This document shows, piece by piece, positions 51,281 through 59,786 of a stretch of DNA of 64,000 nucleotides. The translations under genes were made by a program, and so were the position numbers. The stretch is from JBDHAC01 sp039588215 (lineage in GTDB: Bacteria > Gemmatimonadota > Gemmatimonadetes > Palauibacterales > Palauibacteraceae), in NCBI GenBank assembly GCA_039588215.1, contig JBDHAD010000010.1:44534-108533 (forward strand), in the 5' to 3' direction. The notes beneath the pieces were generated by a model. It worked only from the letters and a program-made list of their open reading frames with translations, was not told the origin of the DNA and searched no databases. Each line of letters begins with the position of its first letter. Within the stretch, counting starts at the first letter, position 1.

Positions 51281-51397
51281 TCACCCCTGCCGTTGCTTGT
51301 GCTTCGGATTCCGGCTGCAGATCACCCGCACCACCCCGCGGCGACGGATGATCTTGCAGTGCTCGCAAATCCGCTTAACGCTGGAACGAACCTTCAT
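51281..51397 (-). CDS. rpmJ: 50S ribosomal protein L36
   Basis: 38 residues. MKVRSSVKRICEHCKIIRRR with CEHC, a later Cys (VICSRN) and His (PKHKQRQG) gives the zinc ligands of the C+ form. It sits in its standard place between infA and rpsM, which fixes the reading frame. Confidence 0.96.
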   Translation of the reverse strand: MKVRSSVKRICEHCKIIRRRGVVRVICSRNPKHKQRQG

Positions 51398-51495
51398 TTA
51401 GACTTCCGGACCTTGGGGTCGATGCCCGTTTCGATGTCAGCCTTACAATATATCGTTCTGGTTACGACTGATCAAATCGGGCGGACGCCGCCAGA

Positions 51496-51714
51496 TCACT
51501 TGTATCGGTACGTGATACGCCCCTTCGTCAGATCATACGGCGAGAGCTCGACGGCCACCTTATCCCCTGGAAGGATTCGGATGTAGTTCATCCGGATCTT
51601 CCCGGAGACGTGACAAATGATCTCGTGTCCGTTTTCCAGCTCGACGCGGAACATGGCGTTGGGCAAGGCCTCGACGACCTGCCCCGTCATCTGGATCGGT
51701 TCTTCCTTCGCCAA
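51496..51714 (-). CDS. infA: Translation initiation factor IF-1
   Basis: 72 residues, OB fold that occupies the ribosomal A site. MAKEEPIQMTGQVVEALPNA, GHEIICHVSGKIRMNYIRIL and the end GRITYRYK are canonical. It starts 1 bp after the map stop; 98 bp separate it from rpmJ. Confidence 0.98.
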   Translation of the reverse strand: MAKEEPIQMTGQVVEALPNAMFRVELENGHEIICHVSGKIRMNYIRILPGDKVAVELSPYDLTKGRITYRYK

Positions 51715-51715
51715 C

Positions 51716-52495
51716 TCACACTTCTCCGGCAGGGGTCCGACTGGGGATCGTCGTCATCACTCGCGGACCGTTGGCCGTCACCGCCACGGTGTGCTCGAAG
51801 TGCGCTGACAGCTCCCCATCCGCGGTCACGACCGTCCAACCATCTTTCAGCGTGCGGATGGCGCGGTGGCCCATGTTGACCATCGGCTCGATCGCGATGA
51901 CAAGCCCTTCCTCCATCTTCGGTCCGCGACCCGGGGTCCCGAAGTTCGGTACCTGGGGCTCTTCATGTGGAGCCTCACCCACACCATGTCCGACCAGCTC
52001 GCGAATCACGCTGAACCCGGCATCCTCGACGCGGGTCTGGATCGCCGCTCCCAGATCGCCTAGGCGGTTTCCGACCCGAGTTTGACGGATCCCGATCTCG
52101 AGCGACTCGCTCGTCACGTCGAGCAGACGGCGGGTCTCGGATGGAACCTCGCCGATAGGAAGCGTCACCGCAGCGTCGGCGAAGAAGCCGTCCAGACGCA
52201 CTCCAACGTCCACGCTCAGGATGTCACCGGCCTCCAGGTACCGCGTTTCGGACGGAATCCCGTGCACCACCTCCTGGTTGACGCTCGTGCACAGGGTCGC
52301 GGGAAACCCGTACAGGCCCTTGAACGCCGGCATGGCCCCCTTGTTCGAGCGAATCAGTTCTTCCGCCGCCGTGTCCAGCGCGCCGGTGGAGACGTCCGGC
52401 AGAGCCATCTCGGTGACTAGGGCGAGCGTCTCGCCCACGATGACCCCGGCCGCGGCGATCGCGTCCAACTCAGTGTTCGACTTGAGCCGGATCAT
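51716..52495 (-). CDS. map: Methionine aminopeptidase, type I
   Basis: 259 residues. Removes initiator methionine co-translationally. Metal ligands appear in LSVDVGVRLDGFFADAAVT, GHGVGEAPHEEP, IAIEPM and AHFEHT. There is no N-terminal zinc-finger extension. The ATG overlaps the adk stop as ATGA. Confidence 0.97.
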   Translation of the reverse strand: MIRLKSNTELDAIAAAGVIVGETLALVTEMALPDVSTGALDTAAEELIRSNKGAMPAFKGLYGFPATLCTSVNQEVVHGIPSETRYLEAGDILSVDVGVRLDGFFADAAVTLPIGEVPSETRRLLDVTSESLEIGIRQTRVGNRLGDLGAAIQTRVEDAGFSVIRELVGHGVGEAPHEEPQVPNFGTPGRGPKMEEGLVIAIEPMVNMGHRAIRTLKDGWTVVTADGELSAHFEHTVAVTANGPRVMTTIPSRTPAGEV

Positions 52496-53157
52496 TTGCC
52501 GGCGTCCTCGGTTGAGGGCTCCAGCAGGAGGTCGAGGAGTCGCTGCGCGATTTCATCCTTCGAGCCGATCCCATCCACGGCTGTCAGTCCGACGCCGGCG
52601 CCCGCATACCACTCGAGGACGGGCTGTGTTTGCTTGCGATAGACTTCCAGGCGACGACGGACCGTCTCCACACGGTCGTCGCTCCGTTGGATCAGTCGTC
52701 CGCCGCACTGATCACACGTCTCCGAGTCGCCCACCAGCGCGGTGTGCGTGACATGCCCACAAGAGTCGCACACGCGGCGCCCTGACACCCGTGACACCAG
52801 TTCCTCGTCTCTCACCTCGAGCGTGACCACCGCGTCCAGCGAATGGCCGCCCGCCTCGAGCAACCGCGCGAGTCCTTCGGCTTGCGCGACCGTACGGGGG
52901 AATCCATCCAGGATGAACCCCTCCGCGCTCTCCGGCTGGTCGAACGCCTCCCCGATCAGGCCGAGGATGACATCATCGGGCACCAGTTCGCCGGCGTCCA
53001 TATACCGCTCGGCCTCCAGGCTCAACGGTGTGCCGGTCTGCCGGGCCTCGCGCAGCATATCGCCCGTGGATAGGCGTGGTACGCCGAGCCGGGCCGCCAA
53101 TCGGTCCCCCTGTGTCCCCTTCCCGGCCCCTGGCGGACCCATGAGAATCAGACGCAC
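52492..53157 (-). CDS. adk: Adenylate kinase
   Basis: 221 residues from the GTG at 53157, preceded by GGAGG. P-loop MGPPGAGKGTQ, LSTGDMLREA, FILDGFPRTVAQAE and a LID domain with two CxxC pairs (CDSCGH and CDQCGG), so the lid binds zinc. Balances ATP, ADP and AMP. A longer frame to 53202 would start before the ribosome site. Confidence 0.97.
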   Translation of the reverse strand: MRLILMGPPGAGKGTQGDRLAARLGVPRLSTGDMLREARQTGTPLSLEAERYMDAGELVPDDVILGLIGEAFDQPESAEGFILDGFPRTVAQAEGLARLLEAGGHSLDAVVTLEVRDEELVSRVSGRRVCDSCGHVTHTALVGDSETCDQCGGRLIQRSDDRVETVRRRLEVYRKQTQPVLEWYAGAGVGLTAVDGIGSKDEIAQRLLDLLLEPSTEDAGK

Positions 53158-53271
53158 GACCCCACCTCCACGTTCGCCAACGGCCAAAGAGAAGCGTCGC
53201 AAATCAAGACAGGCGAGGAGCCGTGACCGAGGCGTACATCGGGTACGCCGCAGGGAGCGGCGACGAAGGCG

Positions 53272-53290
53272 AACGCCGAGTTGCGGCGTT
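53272..53290. other. Small hairpin in the secY-adk gap
   Basis: AACGCCG, loop AGTTG, CGGCGTT form a perfect 7 bp stem 13 bp after the secY stop in the 145 bp secY-adk gap. It may attenuate transcription or mark an mRNA end between the ribosomal-protein part and adk-map. Confidence 0.4.
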
Positions 53291-53302
53291 TATCGAAGGC
53301 CA

Positions 53303-54664
53303 TCACATGTAACGTTGGCGGCCGCGGTACTTAACTCTCCCCTTCTTCATGAATCCTTCGTAATGCCGGAGGAGGAGGTGCTGCTGCATCTGCTGAACCG
53401 TGTCGAGAGCCACCCCGACAACGATCAGCAGAGAGGTGCCGCCAAAGAAGAAAGTCTGGATGTCGAACAGCTCGAAGATCAAGAACGGGAGAACCGCGAT
53501 CAGTGCCAAGAAGACCGACCCGGGGAGCGTAATCCGAGTCAGCACATGGTCGATGTAGTCCGCCGTAGCCGAACCGGGCTTGACGCCCGGGATGAACCCT
53601 CCCTGGCGTTTCAGGTTGTCCGCCAGATCCACGGGGTTGAAGATGATCGAGGTGTAGAAGTACGTGAAATAGACGATCAGAACGACGTACGTCGCGTAGT
53701 ACCAGACCGAACCGACCTGGAAGATCTGGCTCAGATCGTAGAGGACTCCACCCACCCCTCCCTGCCCCGGCCCGGGGTTTCCGGTGAAGGCCGCCAGAGT
53801 GCCGGGGATGATGATGATGGACTGCGCGAAGATAATGGGCATCACGCCCGCGGAGTTGACGCGCAGGGGGATGAAGGAACGCTGTCCTTCGCGAATCCTC
53901 CCTCGTCCTACGACTTTTCGGGGGATTTGCACGGGGATCTTCCGCGCCGCCATCGTCAGCGCCACCACGCCAGCCATTACGGCGACCAGCGTGACTCCGA
54001 GCGCGATCAGCTTGAACAGGCTGATGCCACCGGCCCGGAAGAGCTCCCACGTATTGATCACCGCACCGGGGAAACCCTGCAGAATAGAGAAGAAGATGAG
54101 CAGGGACATGCCGTTGCCGACACCGCGCTCCGTGATCTGTTCGCCCAGCCACATCACGAAGACGCCGCCGGTGGTCAGCATCAGCACGGTCACGAGGCGG
54201 AAGCCCCACCCCGGACTCAGGACCGCCCCCGCCTGCGATTCCAGGAAGATGGCGTATCCGTACCCCTGCATGATGCACAGGAACACGGTGGTATAGCGCG
54301 TCCACTGCGTCAGCTTGCGGCGACCTTCCTCGCCCTCCTTCTGTAGTTTCTCGATCGTCGGGAACACCGCGGCCAAAAGCTGGAAGAGGATGCTCGCCGA
54401 GATGTACGGCATGATCCCGAGCGCGAACACCGTCGCGCGTTGCAGCCCGCCGCCCACGAACAGGTCGTAGATGCCGAACAACGTTCCCTGGAATTGGCCC
54501 GCGAGCTGCTGTAGAGCGACGACATCGACGCCAGGTGATGTGATGTGGGAGCCCAGACGATAGATCGCGAGGCAGAGCAAGGTGAAGAGGATCTTCTCCT
54601 TGAGCTCCGGAACCTTGAACAGGTTCGGGATCGACCGCGCGGCGCTCTGTTGACCGTCAGCCAT
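53303..54664 (-). CDS. secY: Protein translocase channel subunit SecY
   Basis: 453 residues with ten predicted membrane segments. Channel for Sec export and membrane insertion. FTLLCLAIYRLGSHITSPGV, GIMPYISASILFQLLAAVFP (lateral gate region), TERGVGNGMSLLIF and IPVQIPRKVVGRGRIREGQR with the following cytoplasmic loop are typical. It lies in its standard place after rplO and works with SecA from the same window. Confidence 0.97.
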   Translation of the reverse strand: MADGQQSAARSIPNLFKVPELKEKILFTLLCLAIYRLGSHITSPGVDVVALQQLAGQFQGTLFGIYDLFVGGGLQRATVFALGIMPYISASILFQLLAAVFPTIEKLQKEGEEGRRKLTQWTRYTTVFLCIMQGYGYAIFLESQAGAVLSPGWGFRLVTVLMLTTGGVFVMWLGEQITERGVGNGMSLLIFFSILQGFPGAVINTWELFRAGGISLFKLIALGVTLVAVMAGVVALTMAARKIPVQIPRKVVGRGRIREGQRSFIPLRVNSAGVMPIIFAQSIIIIPGTLAAFTGNPGPGQGGVGGVLYDLSQIFQVGSVWYYATYVVLIVYFTYFYTSIIFNPVDLADNLKRQGGFIPGVKPGSATADYIDHVLTRITLPGSVFLALIAVLPFLIFELFDIQTFFFGGTSLLIVVGVALDTVQQMQQHLLLRHYEGFMKKGRVKYRGRQRYM

Positions 54665-54678
54665 CGCGCTTCGCCGCC

Positions 54679-55137
54679 CTACTCGATCACGAACGCGCTG
54701 CCACCCGCCGCCTCGATCTTCTCGCGGGCAGTTACGCTAAACGCATGCGCTCGAATCGTGTATCCCCGAGCTACGTCCCCGCGCGCGAGGACCTTGACGG
54801 GCTGCCGGAGCGAGCGGATGAGACCGTGCTCAAGAAGGATCTGCGGGTCGACCTCTGCACCCTCAATCCTCTCGAGATCTCCCAGATTCACGATGCTCCA
54901 TTCGGTCCGGTGTGGCGGTGTGAAGCCCCGTTTGGGCGTCCGCCGGTAGAGCGGCATCTGCCCGCCCTCGAACCAAGCCGGGATCGCGGCGCCACTTCTG
55001 GACTTCTGTCCCTTGTGGCCACGTCCCGACGTCTTTCCGCGTCCGGAGCCGTGTCCCCGACCGACACGCTTGCGCGATGAGCGGGCCCCCGAGGCGGGGC
55101 TCAACGAATCCAGTCCGATTCGCTCGCGATCAGCCAT
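54679..55137 (-). CDS. rplO: 50S ribosomal protein L15
   Basis: 152 residues from the ATG at 55137, which overlaps the rpmD stop by 8 bp. KRVGRGHGSGRGKTSGRGHK and FEGGQMPLYRRTPKRGF are diagnostic. The ATG at 55179 would extend into rpmD and is rejected. Confidence 0.97.
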   Translation of the reverse strand: MADRERIGLDSLSPASGARSSRKRVGRGHGSGRGKTSGRGHKGQKSRSGAAIPAWFEGGQMPLYRRTPKRGFTPPHRTEWSIVNLGDLERIEGAEVDPQILLEHGLIRSLRQPVKVLARGDVARGYTIRAHAFSVTAREKIEAAGGSAFVIE

Positions 55138-55324
55138 CGCTCGCCACCTCCTCCACCTGGACGAGATGCGCCACGGCACGAATCATCCCCCGAATCGCGG
55201 GGTTGTCGGGCTGAACCACCTGGTCTTGATGGTGGCGAAGCCCGAGCGCGCGCAGGGTGTCGCGCTGCGACGTCCGGGAGCCGATGCCGCTCTTGACTTG
55301 TCGGATCCTGAGCTGCTTATCCAC
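55130..55324 (-). CDS. rpmD: 50S ribosomal protein L30
   Basis: 64 residues from a GTG at 55324 that overlaps the end of rpsE by 8 bp. QLRIRQVKSGIGSRTSQRDT and LGLRHHQDQVVQPDNPAIRG match L30. A longer open frame in this phase runs inside rpsE and is not used. Confidence 0.94.
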   Translation of the reverse strand: MDKQLRIRQVKSGIGSRTSQRDTLRALGLRHHQDQVVQPDNPAIRGMIRAVAHLVQVEEVASDG

Positions 55325-55835
55325 GCATCGCCTCCCGAACCGTCTCGAGGTCAATCCCCCGCTCGGTCGCGATTTGCTCCGGCGTAACGAGCGATTGGAG
55401 ACCAGACATCGTCGCCCGCACCATGTTGATCGGGTTGTTTGACCCGAGGCTCTTGGTGAGGATGTCTTGCACCCCCACACATTCGAGGACGGCCCGCACG
55501 GGCCCCCCCGCGATGACGCCCGTACCCGGCGCGGCCGGCTTCAACAGTACGCGACCGGCCCCGTGCTTCCCGATGATCTCGTGCGGAATCGTGCCGTTTA
55601 CGACGGGCACGCTCACCATCACCCGTCGTGCTTGCTCGAACCCCTTCCGTATCGCCTCGGCCACCTCGTTCGCCTTGCCGAGGGCCGTACCCACGCGTCC
55701 CTGCCCGTCACCCACGGCCACCAGTGCCGTGAACGCGAACCGCCGTCCACCCTTCACGACCTTCGAGACGCGATTGATGTAGATCACGTTCTCGCGGAAG
55801 TTGTCGCCCTCGTCTCGCCGTCTGCCTCTCGCCAT
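55317..55835 (-). CDS. rpsE: 30S ribosomal protein S5
   Basis: 172 residues. Accuracy and mRNA-entry protein of the small subunit. VIYINRVSKVVKGGRRFAFT, VGDGQGRVGTALGKANEV and GVQDILTKSLGSNNPINMVR are conserved. It sits 11 bp after rplR. Confidence 0.98.
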   Translation of the reverse strand: MARGRRRDEGDNFRENVIYINRVSKVVKGGRRFAFTALVAVGDGQGRVGTALGKANEVAEAIRKGFEQARRVMVSVPVVNGTIPHEIIGKHGAGRVLLKPAAPGTGVIAGGPVRAVLECVGVQDILTKSLGSNNPINMVRATMSGLQSLVTPEQIATERGIDLETVREAMRG

Positions 55836-55846
55836 ATCCCGCCTCG

Positions 55847-56233
55847 TTAGAACCGCAGACCACCCTTACGGGCGCCTTCGGCAAATGCCTTGACCCGACC
55901 GTGGTACGGATACCCTGCGCGGTCGAAAACCACTTCGTTCACCCCAGCTTCGATGGCGCGTTCGGCCAACAGCCTCCCGGCCGTGAAGCTGGTCGCGACC
56001 TTTCCGGTCACATCTTCCAGCGACGCCGCGCCCTCCTGTATACCCGCCGCCCGCGTGGAGACGCCCAAGAGGGTAGCCCCTCGGTCGTCGTCCACCAGCT
56101 GGCCTTCCAAATGCCGCAAGCTCCGAAACACCACGAGACGTGGACGCTCCGCCGTGCCTCGGATCTTCTTCAGGACGCGGGCATGTCTGCGAGCCCGCAG
56201 GATGCGGCGCTGTCGCGCCATGTTGTTCATCAT
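55847..56233 (-). CDS. rplR: 50S ribosomal protein L18
   Basis: 128 residues if the first ATG (56233) is used; ATGs at 56230 and 56221 are also possible, and GAGG upstream favours 56230. Binds 5S rRNA. RPRLVVFRSLRHLEGQLVDD and VVFDRAGYPYHGRVKAFAEG are typical. Confidence 0.96.
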   Translation of the reverse strand: MMNNMARQRRILRARRHARVLKKIRGTAERPRLVVFRSLRHLEGQLVDDDRGATLLGVSTRAAGIQEGAASLEDVTGKVATSFTAGRLLAERAIEAGVNEVVFDRAGYPYHGRVKAFAEGARKGGLRF

Positions 56234-56246
56234 TCGCCTCGCTGGA

Positions 56247-56789
56247 TCAGGTGCCGACCGTCGCCTTGCCCGCCTTCCGGCGGACGTATTCGCCTCGATA
56301 CCGGATCCCCTTGCCTTTGTATGGCTCCGGGCGCCGAACCTGGCGGATCTCGGCCGCCGTTTGGCCCACCTGCTGCTTGTCGATCCCTCTCACCCGGATC
56401 ACCGTGGGCGAGTCCAGGCTCAGCTCGATGCCGTCTGGAGGCTGTATTTCCACCTGATGGCTGTAGCCGACGCTGAGAACGAGCGCCTTGCCCTTCTGCT
56501 CGGCGCGGTAGCCAACCCCGTGGATCTCGAGCACCTTCTCGTACCCTTCCGAAACGCCGGTCACCATGTTGGCGAGCAGTGATCGGGTGAGACCGTGGAG
56601 GGCGCGGTCCTTGGGCTCGTCCGTTGGCCGCTGCACCTTGACCTCGCCGTCCTCCAGCCTGATCTCCATACGTGGAGCGAAGCTGAATTCGAGTTCTCCC
56701 CTGGGTCCCTTCACACGAACGTCGGTGCCATCTATCGCGACCTCCACGCCATCGGGCACGGGGACGGGCTGCTTACCGATTCTCGACAC
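56247..56789 (-). CDS. rplF: 50S ribosomal protein L6
   Basis: 180 residues with the two related L6 domains. MSRIGKQPVPVPDGVEVAI at the start and PEPYKGKGIRYRGEYVRRKA near the end are the family hallmarks. Located near the factor-binding site of the large subunit. Confidence 0.98.
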   Translation of the reverse strand: MSRIGKQPVPVPDGVEVAIDGTDVRVKGPRGELEFSFAPRMEIRLEDGEVKVQRPTDEPKDRALHGLTRSLLANMVTGVSEGYEKVLEIHGVGYRAEQKGKALVLSVGYSHQVEIQPPDGIELSLDSPTVIRVRGIDKQQVGQTAAEIRQVRRPEPYKGKGIRYRGEYVRRKAGKATVGT

Positions 56790-56810
56790 TTGCGCCTCCG
56801 CTCTCTCGAA

Positions 56811-57203
56811 TCAGTAAACCGTGGCGAGCACTTCGCCACCGACCCGTTGGGCTCGTGCTTCTCGGTCGGTCATCACGCCCCGGGAGGTGGACAGGATCGC
56901 GATGCCCATCCCGGCTCGGACCTTCGGAATCGAGTTCGCATCCACGTACCGCCGAAGACCCGGGCGCGACACGCGACTCACCGATCGAATGACCGGGCGC
57001 TCGTCGTTCGTGTACTTCAGGTAGACGCGGAGCCGCCCGTGTCCACCGTCATCGAGGACTTTGTAGCCGTGAACGAAGTGGTTCTCGGCGAGAATTCGGG
57101 CGATCTCGATCTTGATTTTCGAGAGCGGCATATCCACGCGGCGGTGCCCGGCACCACCCGCATTCCGGATGCGGGTGAGCATGTCCGCGATCGGATCGTT
57201 CAT
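56811..57203 (-). CDS. rpsH: 30S ribosomal protein S8
   Basis: 130 residues from the ATG at 57203 (MNDPIADMLTRIRNA), the start best spaced from the GGTGAG ribosome site; ATG 57209 is two codons earlier and possible. Central assembly protein of the small subunit. SRPGLRRYVDANSIPKVRAG and GIAILSTSRGVMTDREAR are conserved. Confidence 0.97.
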   Translation of the reverse strand: MNDPIADMLTRIRNAGGAGHRRVDMPLSKIKIEIARILAENHFVHGYKVLDDGGHGRLRVYLKYTNDERPVIRSVSRVSRPGLRRYVDANSIPKVRAGMGIAILSTSRGVMTDREARAQRVGGEVLATVY

Positions 57204-57210
57204 GCTCATC

Positions 57211-57396
57211 TCACCAACTCGCTTTCCGAATGCCCGGGATTTCGCCACGGAGCGCCTTCTCGCGGAAACAGATGCGACAAAGCCCGAACTTCCGCATGTA
57301 TGCCCTTTGACGTCCGCACCGCTGGCAGCGTCGAATCAGACGACTGCTGTACTTAGGCTTGCGACTGGCCTTCTCAATCAGTGCCCTTCTCGGCAT
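57211..57396 (-). CDS. rpsN: 30S ribosomal protein S14, zinc-binding type
   Basis: 61 residues, the short type Z form. CQRCG and CRICF supply four zinc ligands; RKFGLCRICFREKALRGEIP is diagnostic. Located between rplE (18 bp) and rpsH (7 bp). Confidence 0.98.
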   Translation of the reverse strand: MPRRALIEKASRKPKYSSRLIRRCQRCGRQRAYMRKFGLCRICFREKALRGEIPGIRKASW

Positions 57397-57414
57397 CTCC
57401 TCACCTGGTTCCTG

Positions 57415-57993
57415 CTAGACCACGACCGGCGTTTCGCCACGAAACGGCATGCCCAACTCCCTGAGTAACACGAGCGCCTCGTCATCCTTGTCCGTGCTCG
57501 TCACGAACGTGACGTTCAGACCGTGGATGCGAACGATCTCGTCGTAATCCACCTCGGGGAACACCATCTGCTCCCGGATCCCGACCGTGTAGTTCCCCCG
57601 CCCATCGAACGCTCGGCTGTTGAAGCCCCGGAAGTCCCTGATCCGCGGCACGGCCGTGCTGATGAACCGGTCCATGAACTCGTACATGCGCGTGTCCCGC
57701 AGCGTGACCATCACACCCACGGGCATTCCCTCGCGAAGGTTGAAGTTGGCGATCGAGCGGCGCGCTCTCGTCGTGACGGGCTGCTGCCCCGAAACCACGG
57801 CGAGTTCGTTCGCCGCCGACTCCAGCAACTTCGGATTGTCCTTCCCATCACCGAGCCCTGCGTTAAGCACGATCTTCTCGAGCCGGGGGATCTGGTTCGG
57901 GTTCCGGAACCCGAAGACCTCCGCGAGCTTGCCGCGAACGTGCTCCTCGTAGTGCGCTCTCAGCCTGGGCTTCTCCATGGCCCGGTCACTCAC
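57415..57993 (-). CDS. rplE: 50S ribosomal protein L5
   Basis: 192 residues. Binds 5S rRNA and P-site tRNA. KIVLNAGLGDGKDNPKLLES, QPVTTRARRSIANFNLREGM and FPEVDYDEIVRIHGLNVTFV are canonical. A second ATG five codons in (MEKPRLR) is a possible start. Confidence 0.97.
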   Translation of the reverse strand: MSDRAMEKPRLRAHYEEHVRGKLAEVFGFRNPNQIPRLEKIVLNAGLGDGKDNPKLLESAANELAVVSGQQPVTTRARRSIANFNLREGMPVGVMVTLRDTRMYEFMDRFISTAVPRIRDFRGFNSRAFDGRGNYTVGIREQMVFPEVDYDEIVRIHGLNVTFVTSTDKDDEALVLLRELGMPFRGETPVVV

Positions 57994-58007
57994 TCCTTAC
58001 TCGGTCC

Positions 58008-58352
58008 TTACGACACTTCGATGGGGTTGTCACAGCGCTTGCAGATCCGCTCGAGCGTTCCGTCCGCGTCCCGCCTTCGGGTGACGCGCGTCGGTTCATC
58101 GCAGTGTGGACAGGTGAGCATCACGTTGGACACGGAGATGGGAGCCTCGAACGTGAGGATTCCACCTTCGCTCACATCACCGCGTTTGTTGACGCTCGCG
58201 CGGCGATGGTGTGTCCGCATGTTGATGCCGTCCACGACGATCTGACCCTTGGCCGGAATCGTACGCAGCACCTGACCGGTCGCGCCTTTGTAATTCCCCG
58301 CGACCACGGTCACCCTGTCTCCGGTTCGAATATGCAGCTTGCGTTGCGTCAT
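58008..58352 (-). CDS. rplX: 50S ribosomal protein L24 with C-terminal zinc motif
   Basis: 114 residues. KOW motif near the start (GDRVTVVAGNYKGATGQVLR), then GINMRTHHRRAS, and a C-terminal extension with CPHCDEPTRV and CKRCDN, a four-cysteine zinc knuckle like that in some thermophile L24 proteins. Assembly initiator of the large subunit. 126 bp separate it from rplN, the widest gap in this stretch. Confidence 0.96.
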   Translation of the reverse strand: MTQRKLHIRTGDRVTVVAGNYKGATGQVLRTIPAKGQIVVDGINMRTHHRRASVNKRGDVSEGGILTFEAPISVSNVMLTCPHCDEPTRVTRRRDADGTLERICKRCDNPIEVS

Positions 58353-58478
58353 CCTATTTCACTCGCTCGAGCCCGCCGCCCCGGAGCGAGCCGGTGTCGT
58401 CGTGAGACGAGCGCTCGGACGCCTCGCGTCTGCAGCTCGCGGAGTGACGGCATCGGCCGCGTCCTCGGGCGGCGGTCC

Positions 58479-58847
58479 TCAAATGACTTCCGGGGCTAAG
58501 GAGACGATCTTCATGAACCGCTTCTCGCGAAGCTCGCGTGCGACCGGACCGAAAATCCGCGTCGCCCGTGGTTCCCCCGCGTCGTTGATCAATACCGCGG
58601 CGTTCTCGTCGAATCGGATGTAGCTCCCGTCGGCGCGCCGGCTCTCTTTGGCGGTGCGCACGACCACGGCCCTCGCCACCTCGCCCTTTTTCACGGTGCC
58701 GCCGGGAATCGCGTCCTTGACCGCGACCACTATCACATCACCGAGCCCGGCATACCGGCGTCGGGAACCACCCAGCACCCGGATGCAGAGCGCTCGACGG
58801 GCACCCGAGTTATCCGCGATGCGGACTATCGACTCCTGCTGGATCAT
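58479..58847 (-). CDS. rplN: 50S ribosomal protein L14
   Basis: 122 residues. MIQQESIVRIADNSGARRAL, RVLGGSRRRYAGLGDVIVVA and FDENAAVLINDAGEPRATRI are near-invariant. Located 12 bp after rpsQ. Confidence 0.98.
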   Translation of the reverse strand: MIQQESIVRIADNSGARRALCIRVLGGSRRRYAGLGDVIVVAVKDAIPGGTVKKGEVARAVVVRTAKESRRADGSYIRFDENAAVLINDAGEPRATRIFGPVARELREKRFMKIVSLAPEVI

Positions 58848-58859
58848 CCTGTCTCTCCG

Positions 58860-59141
58860 CTACTCCGGGCGATCCACAAGCTCCAGGACCCGCCAGCGCT
58901 TCTGTTTGGAAAGCGGGCGTGTCTCCTCGATTCGGACGACGTCCCCGACCTGATACTCGTTCCCCTCGTCGTGCGCGTGGTACCGCTTACGCCGACTGAC
59001 CTGCTTCCCGTACAAAGGGTGCGAGAGGGTACGAGTCACAGACACGACGACCGTCTTGTCCATCGCATCGCTCACGACGGTGCCCTGTCGGACCTTGCGT
59101 TGGCCGCGAGCCTCTTCGACCGCCCCAGCACCCTCAGCCAT
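58860..59141 (-). CDS. rpsQ: 30S ribosomal protein S17
   Basis: 93 residues from the ATG at 59141, overlapping rpmC by 8 bp. RQGTVVSDAMDKTVVVSVTR and YKKH-like HPLYGKQVSRRKRYHAHDE define the OB-fold protein. The N-terminal 15 residues (MAEGAGAVEEARGQR) are more acidic than usual. Confidence 0.95.
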   Translation of the reverse strand: MAEGAGAVEEARGQRKVRQGTVVSDAMDKTVVVSVTRTLSHPLYGKQVSRRKRYHAHDEGNEYQVGDVVRIEETRPLSKQKRWRVLELVDRPE

Positions 59142-59355
59142 CGATAGCCTCCCTTGCCACGAGCCGACGCTCGTGTCTGATCGTGATGAGCCGCGCAACC
59201 TCGCGACGCAAGCTACGCAGCAACGCGGGATTCTCGAGGTCTTCGTACGCCGCCCGGAACTTCAAGCGAAAGAGCTCCTCTTGGGCGCGCTCGATCTCCT
59301 CGTCGATCTCCTCGTCCGTCATCTCGCGGATCGTGACGGTGTCCAAATCGGGCAC
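59134..59355 (-). CDS. rpmC: 50S ribosomal protein L29
   Basis: 73 residues. IREMTDEEIDEEIERAQEEL and LFRLKFRAAYEDLENPALLR form the two-helix hairpin of L29 at the tunnel exit. It abuts the rplP stop with no gap. Confidence 0.96.
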   Translation of the reverse strand: MPDLDTVTIREMTDEEIDEEIERAQEELFRLKFRAAYEDLENPALLRSLRREVARLITIRHERRLVAREAIDG

Positions 59356-59766
59356 CTATTCCTCCCGTACCATGAAGCGTGTCTTCACGGGGAGTTTGGC
59401 CGATGCGAGCCGCATCGCCTCACGGGCCAGCTCGACCGAAACACCCTCCAGCTCGAACATCACGCGGCCCGGCCTGACCGGGGCCACCCACGTCTCCGGG
59501 TTGCCTTTTCCCTTCCCCATTCGCGTTTCCGCCGGCTTCTGCGTGAGCGGCTTGTCCGGGAAGATCCTGATCCAGACTTTGCCCCCACGTTTGATGTGCC
59601 GCGTCATCGCTACTCGAGCCGCCTCGATCTGTCGATTCGTGATCCAGCCCGGCTCCAGAGCCTGGAGTGCGTAGTCGCCGAAGGAGACCCGGTTGCCCCG
59701 GCTCGCTTTCCCCCGCAACCGCCCCTTCTGCTGCTTCCGGTATTTGATCCGCTTCGGCTGTAGCAT
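59356..59766 (-). CDS. rplP: 50S ribosomal protein L16
   Basis: 136 residues. MLQPKRIKYRKQQKGRLRGK, GNRVSFGDYALQALEPGWIT and AVRPGRVMFELEGV-type ends (here APVRPGRVMFELEGVSVE) are diagnostic. Near the peptidyl transferase centre and A-site tRNA. Confidence 0.98.
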   Translation of the reverse strand: MLQPKRIKYRKQQKGRLRGKASRGNRVSFGDYALQALEPGWITNRQIEAARVAMTRHIKRGGKVWIRIFPDKPLTQKPAETRMGKGKGNPETWVAPVRPGRVMFELEGVSVELAREAMRLASAKLPVKTRFMVREE

Positions 59767-59786
59767 GTTCTCTGTCCCCTACGGCG

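Noticed and set aside
52742..54346. 534-residue + strand open frame opposite adk and secY
   Set aside because: Both genes opposite are essential and intact; the frame has a His/Asp/Arg-rich shadow composition.
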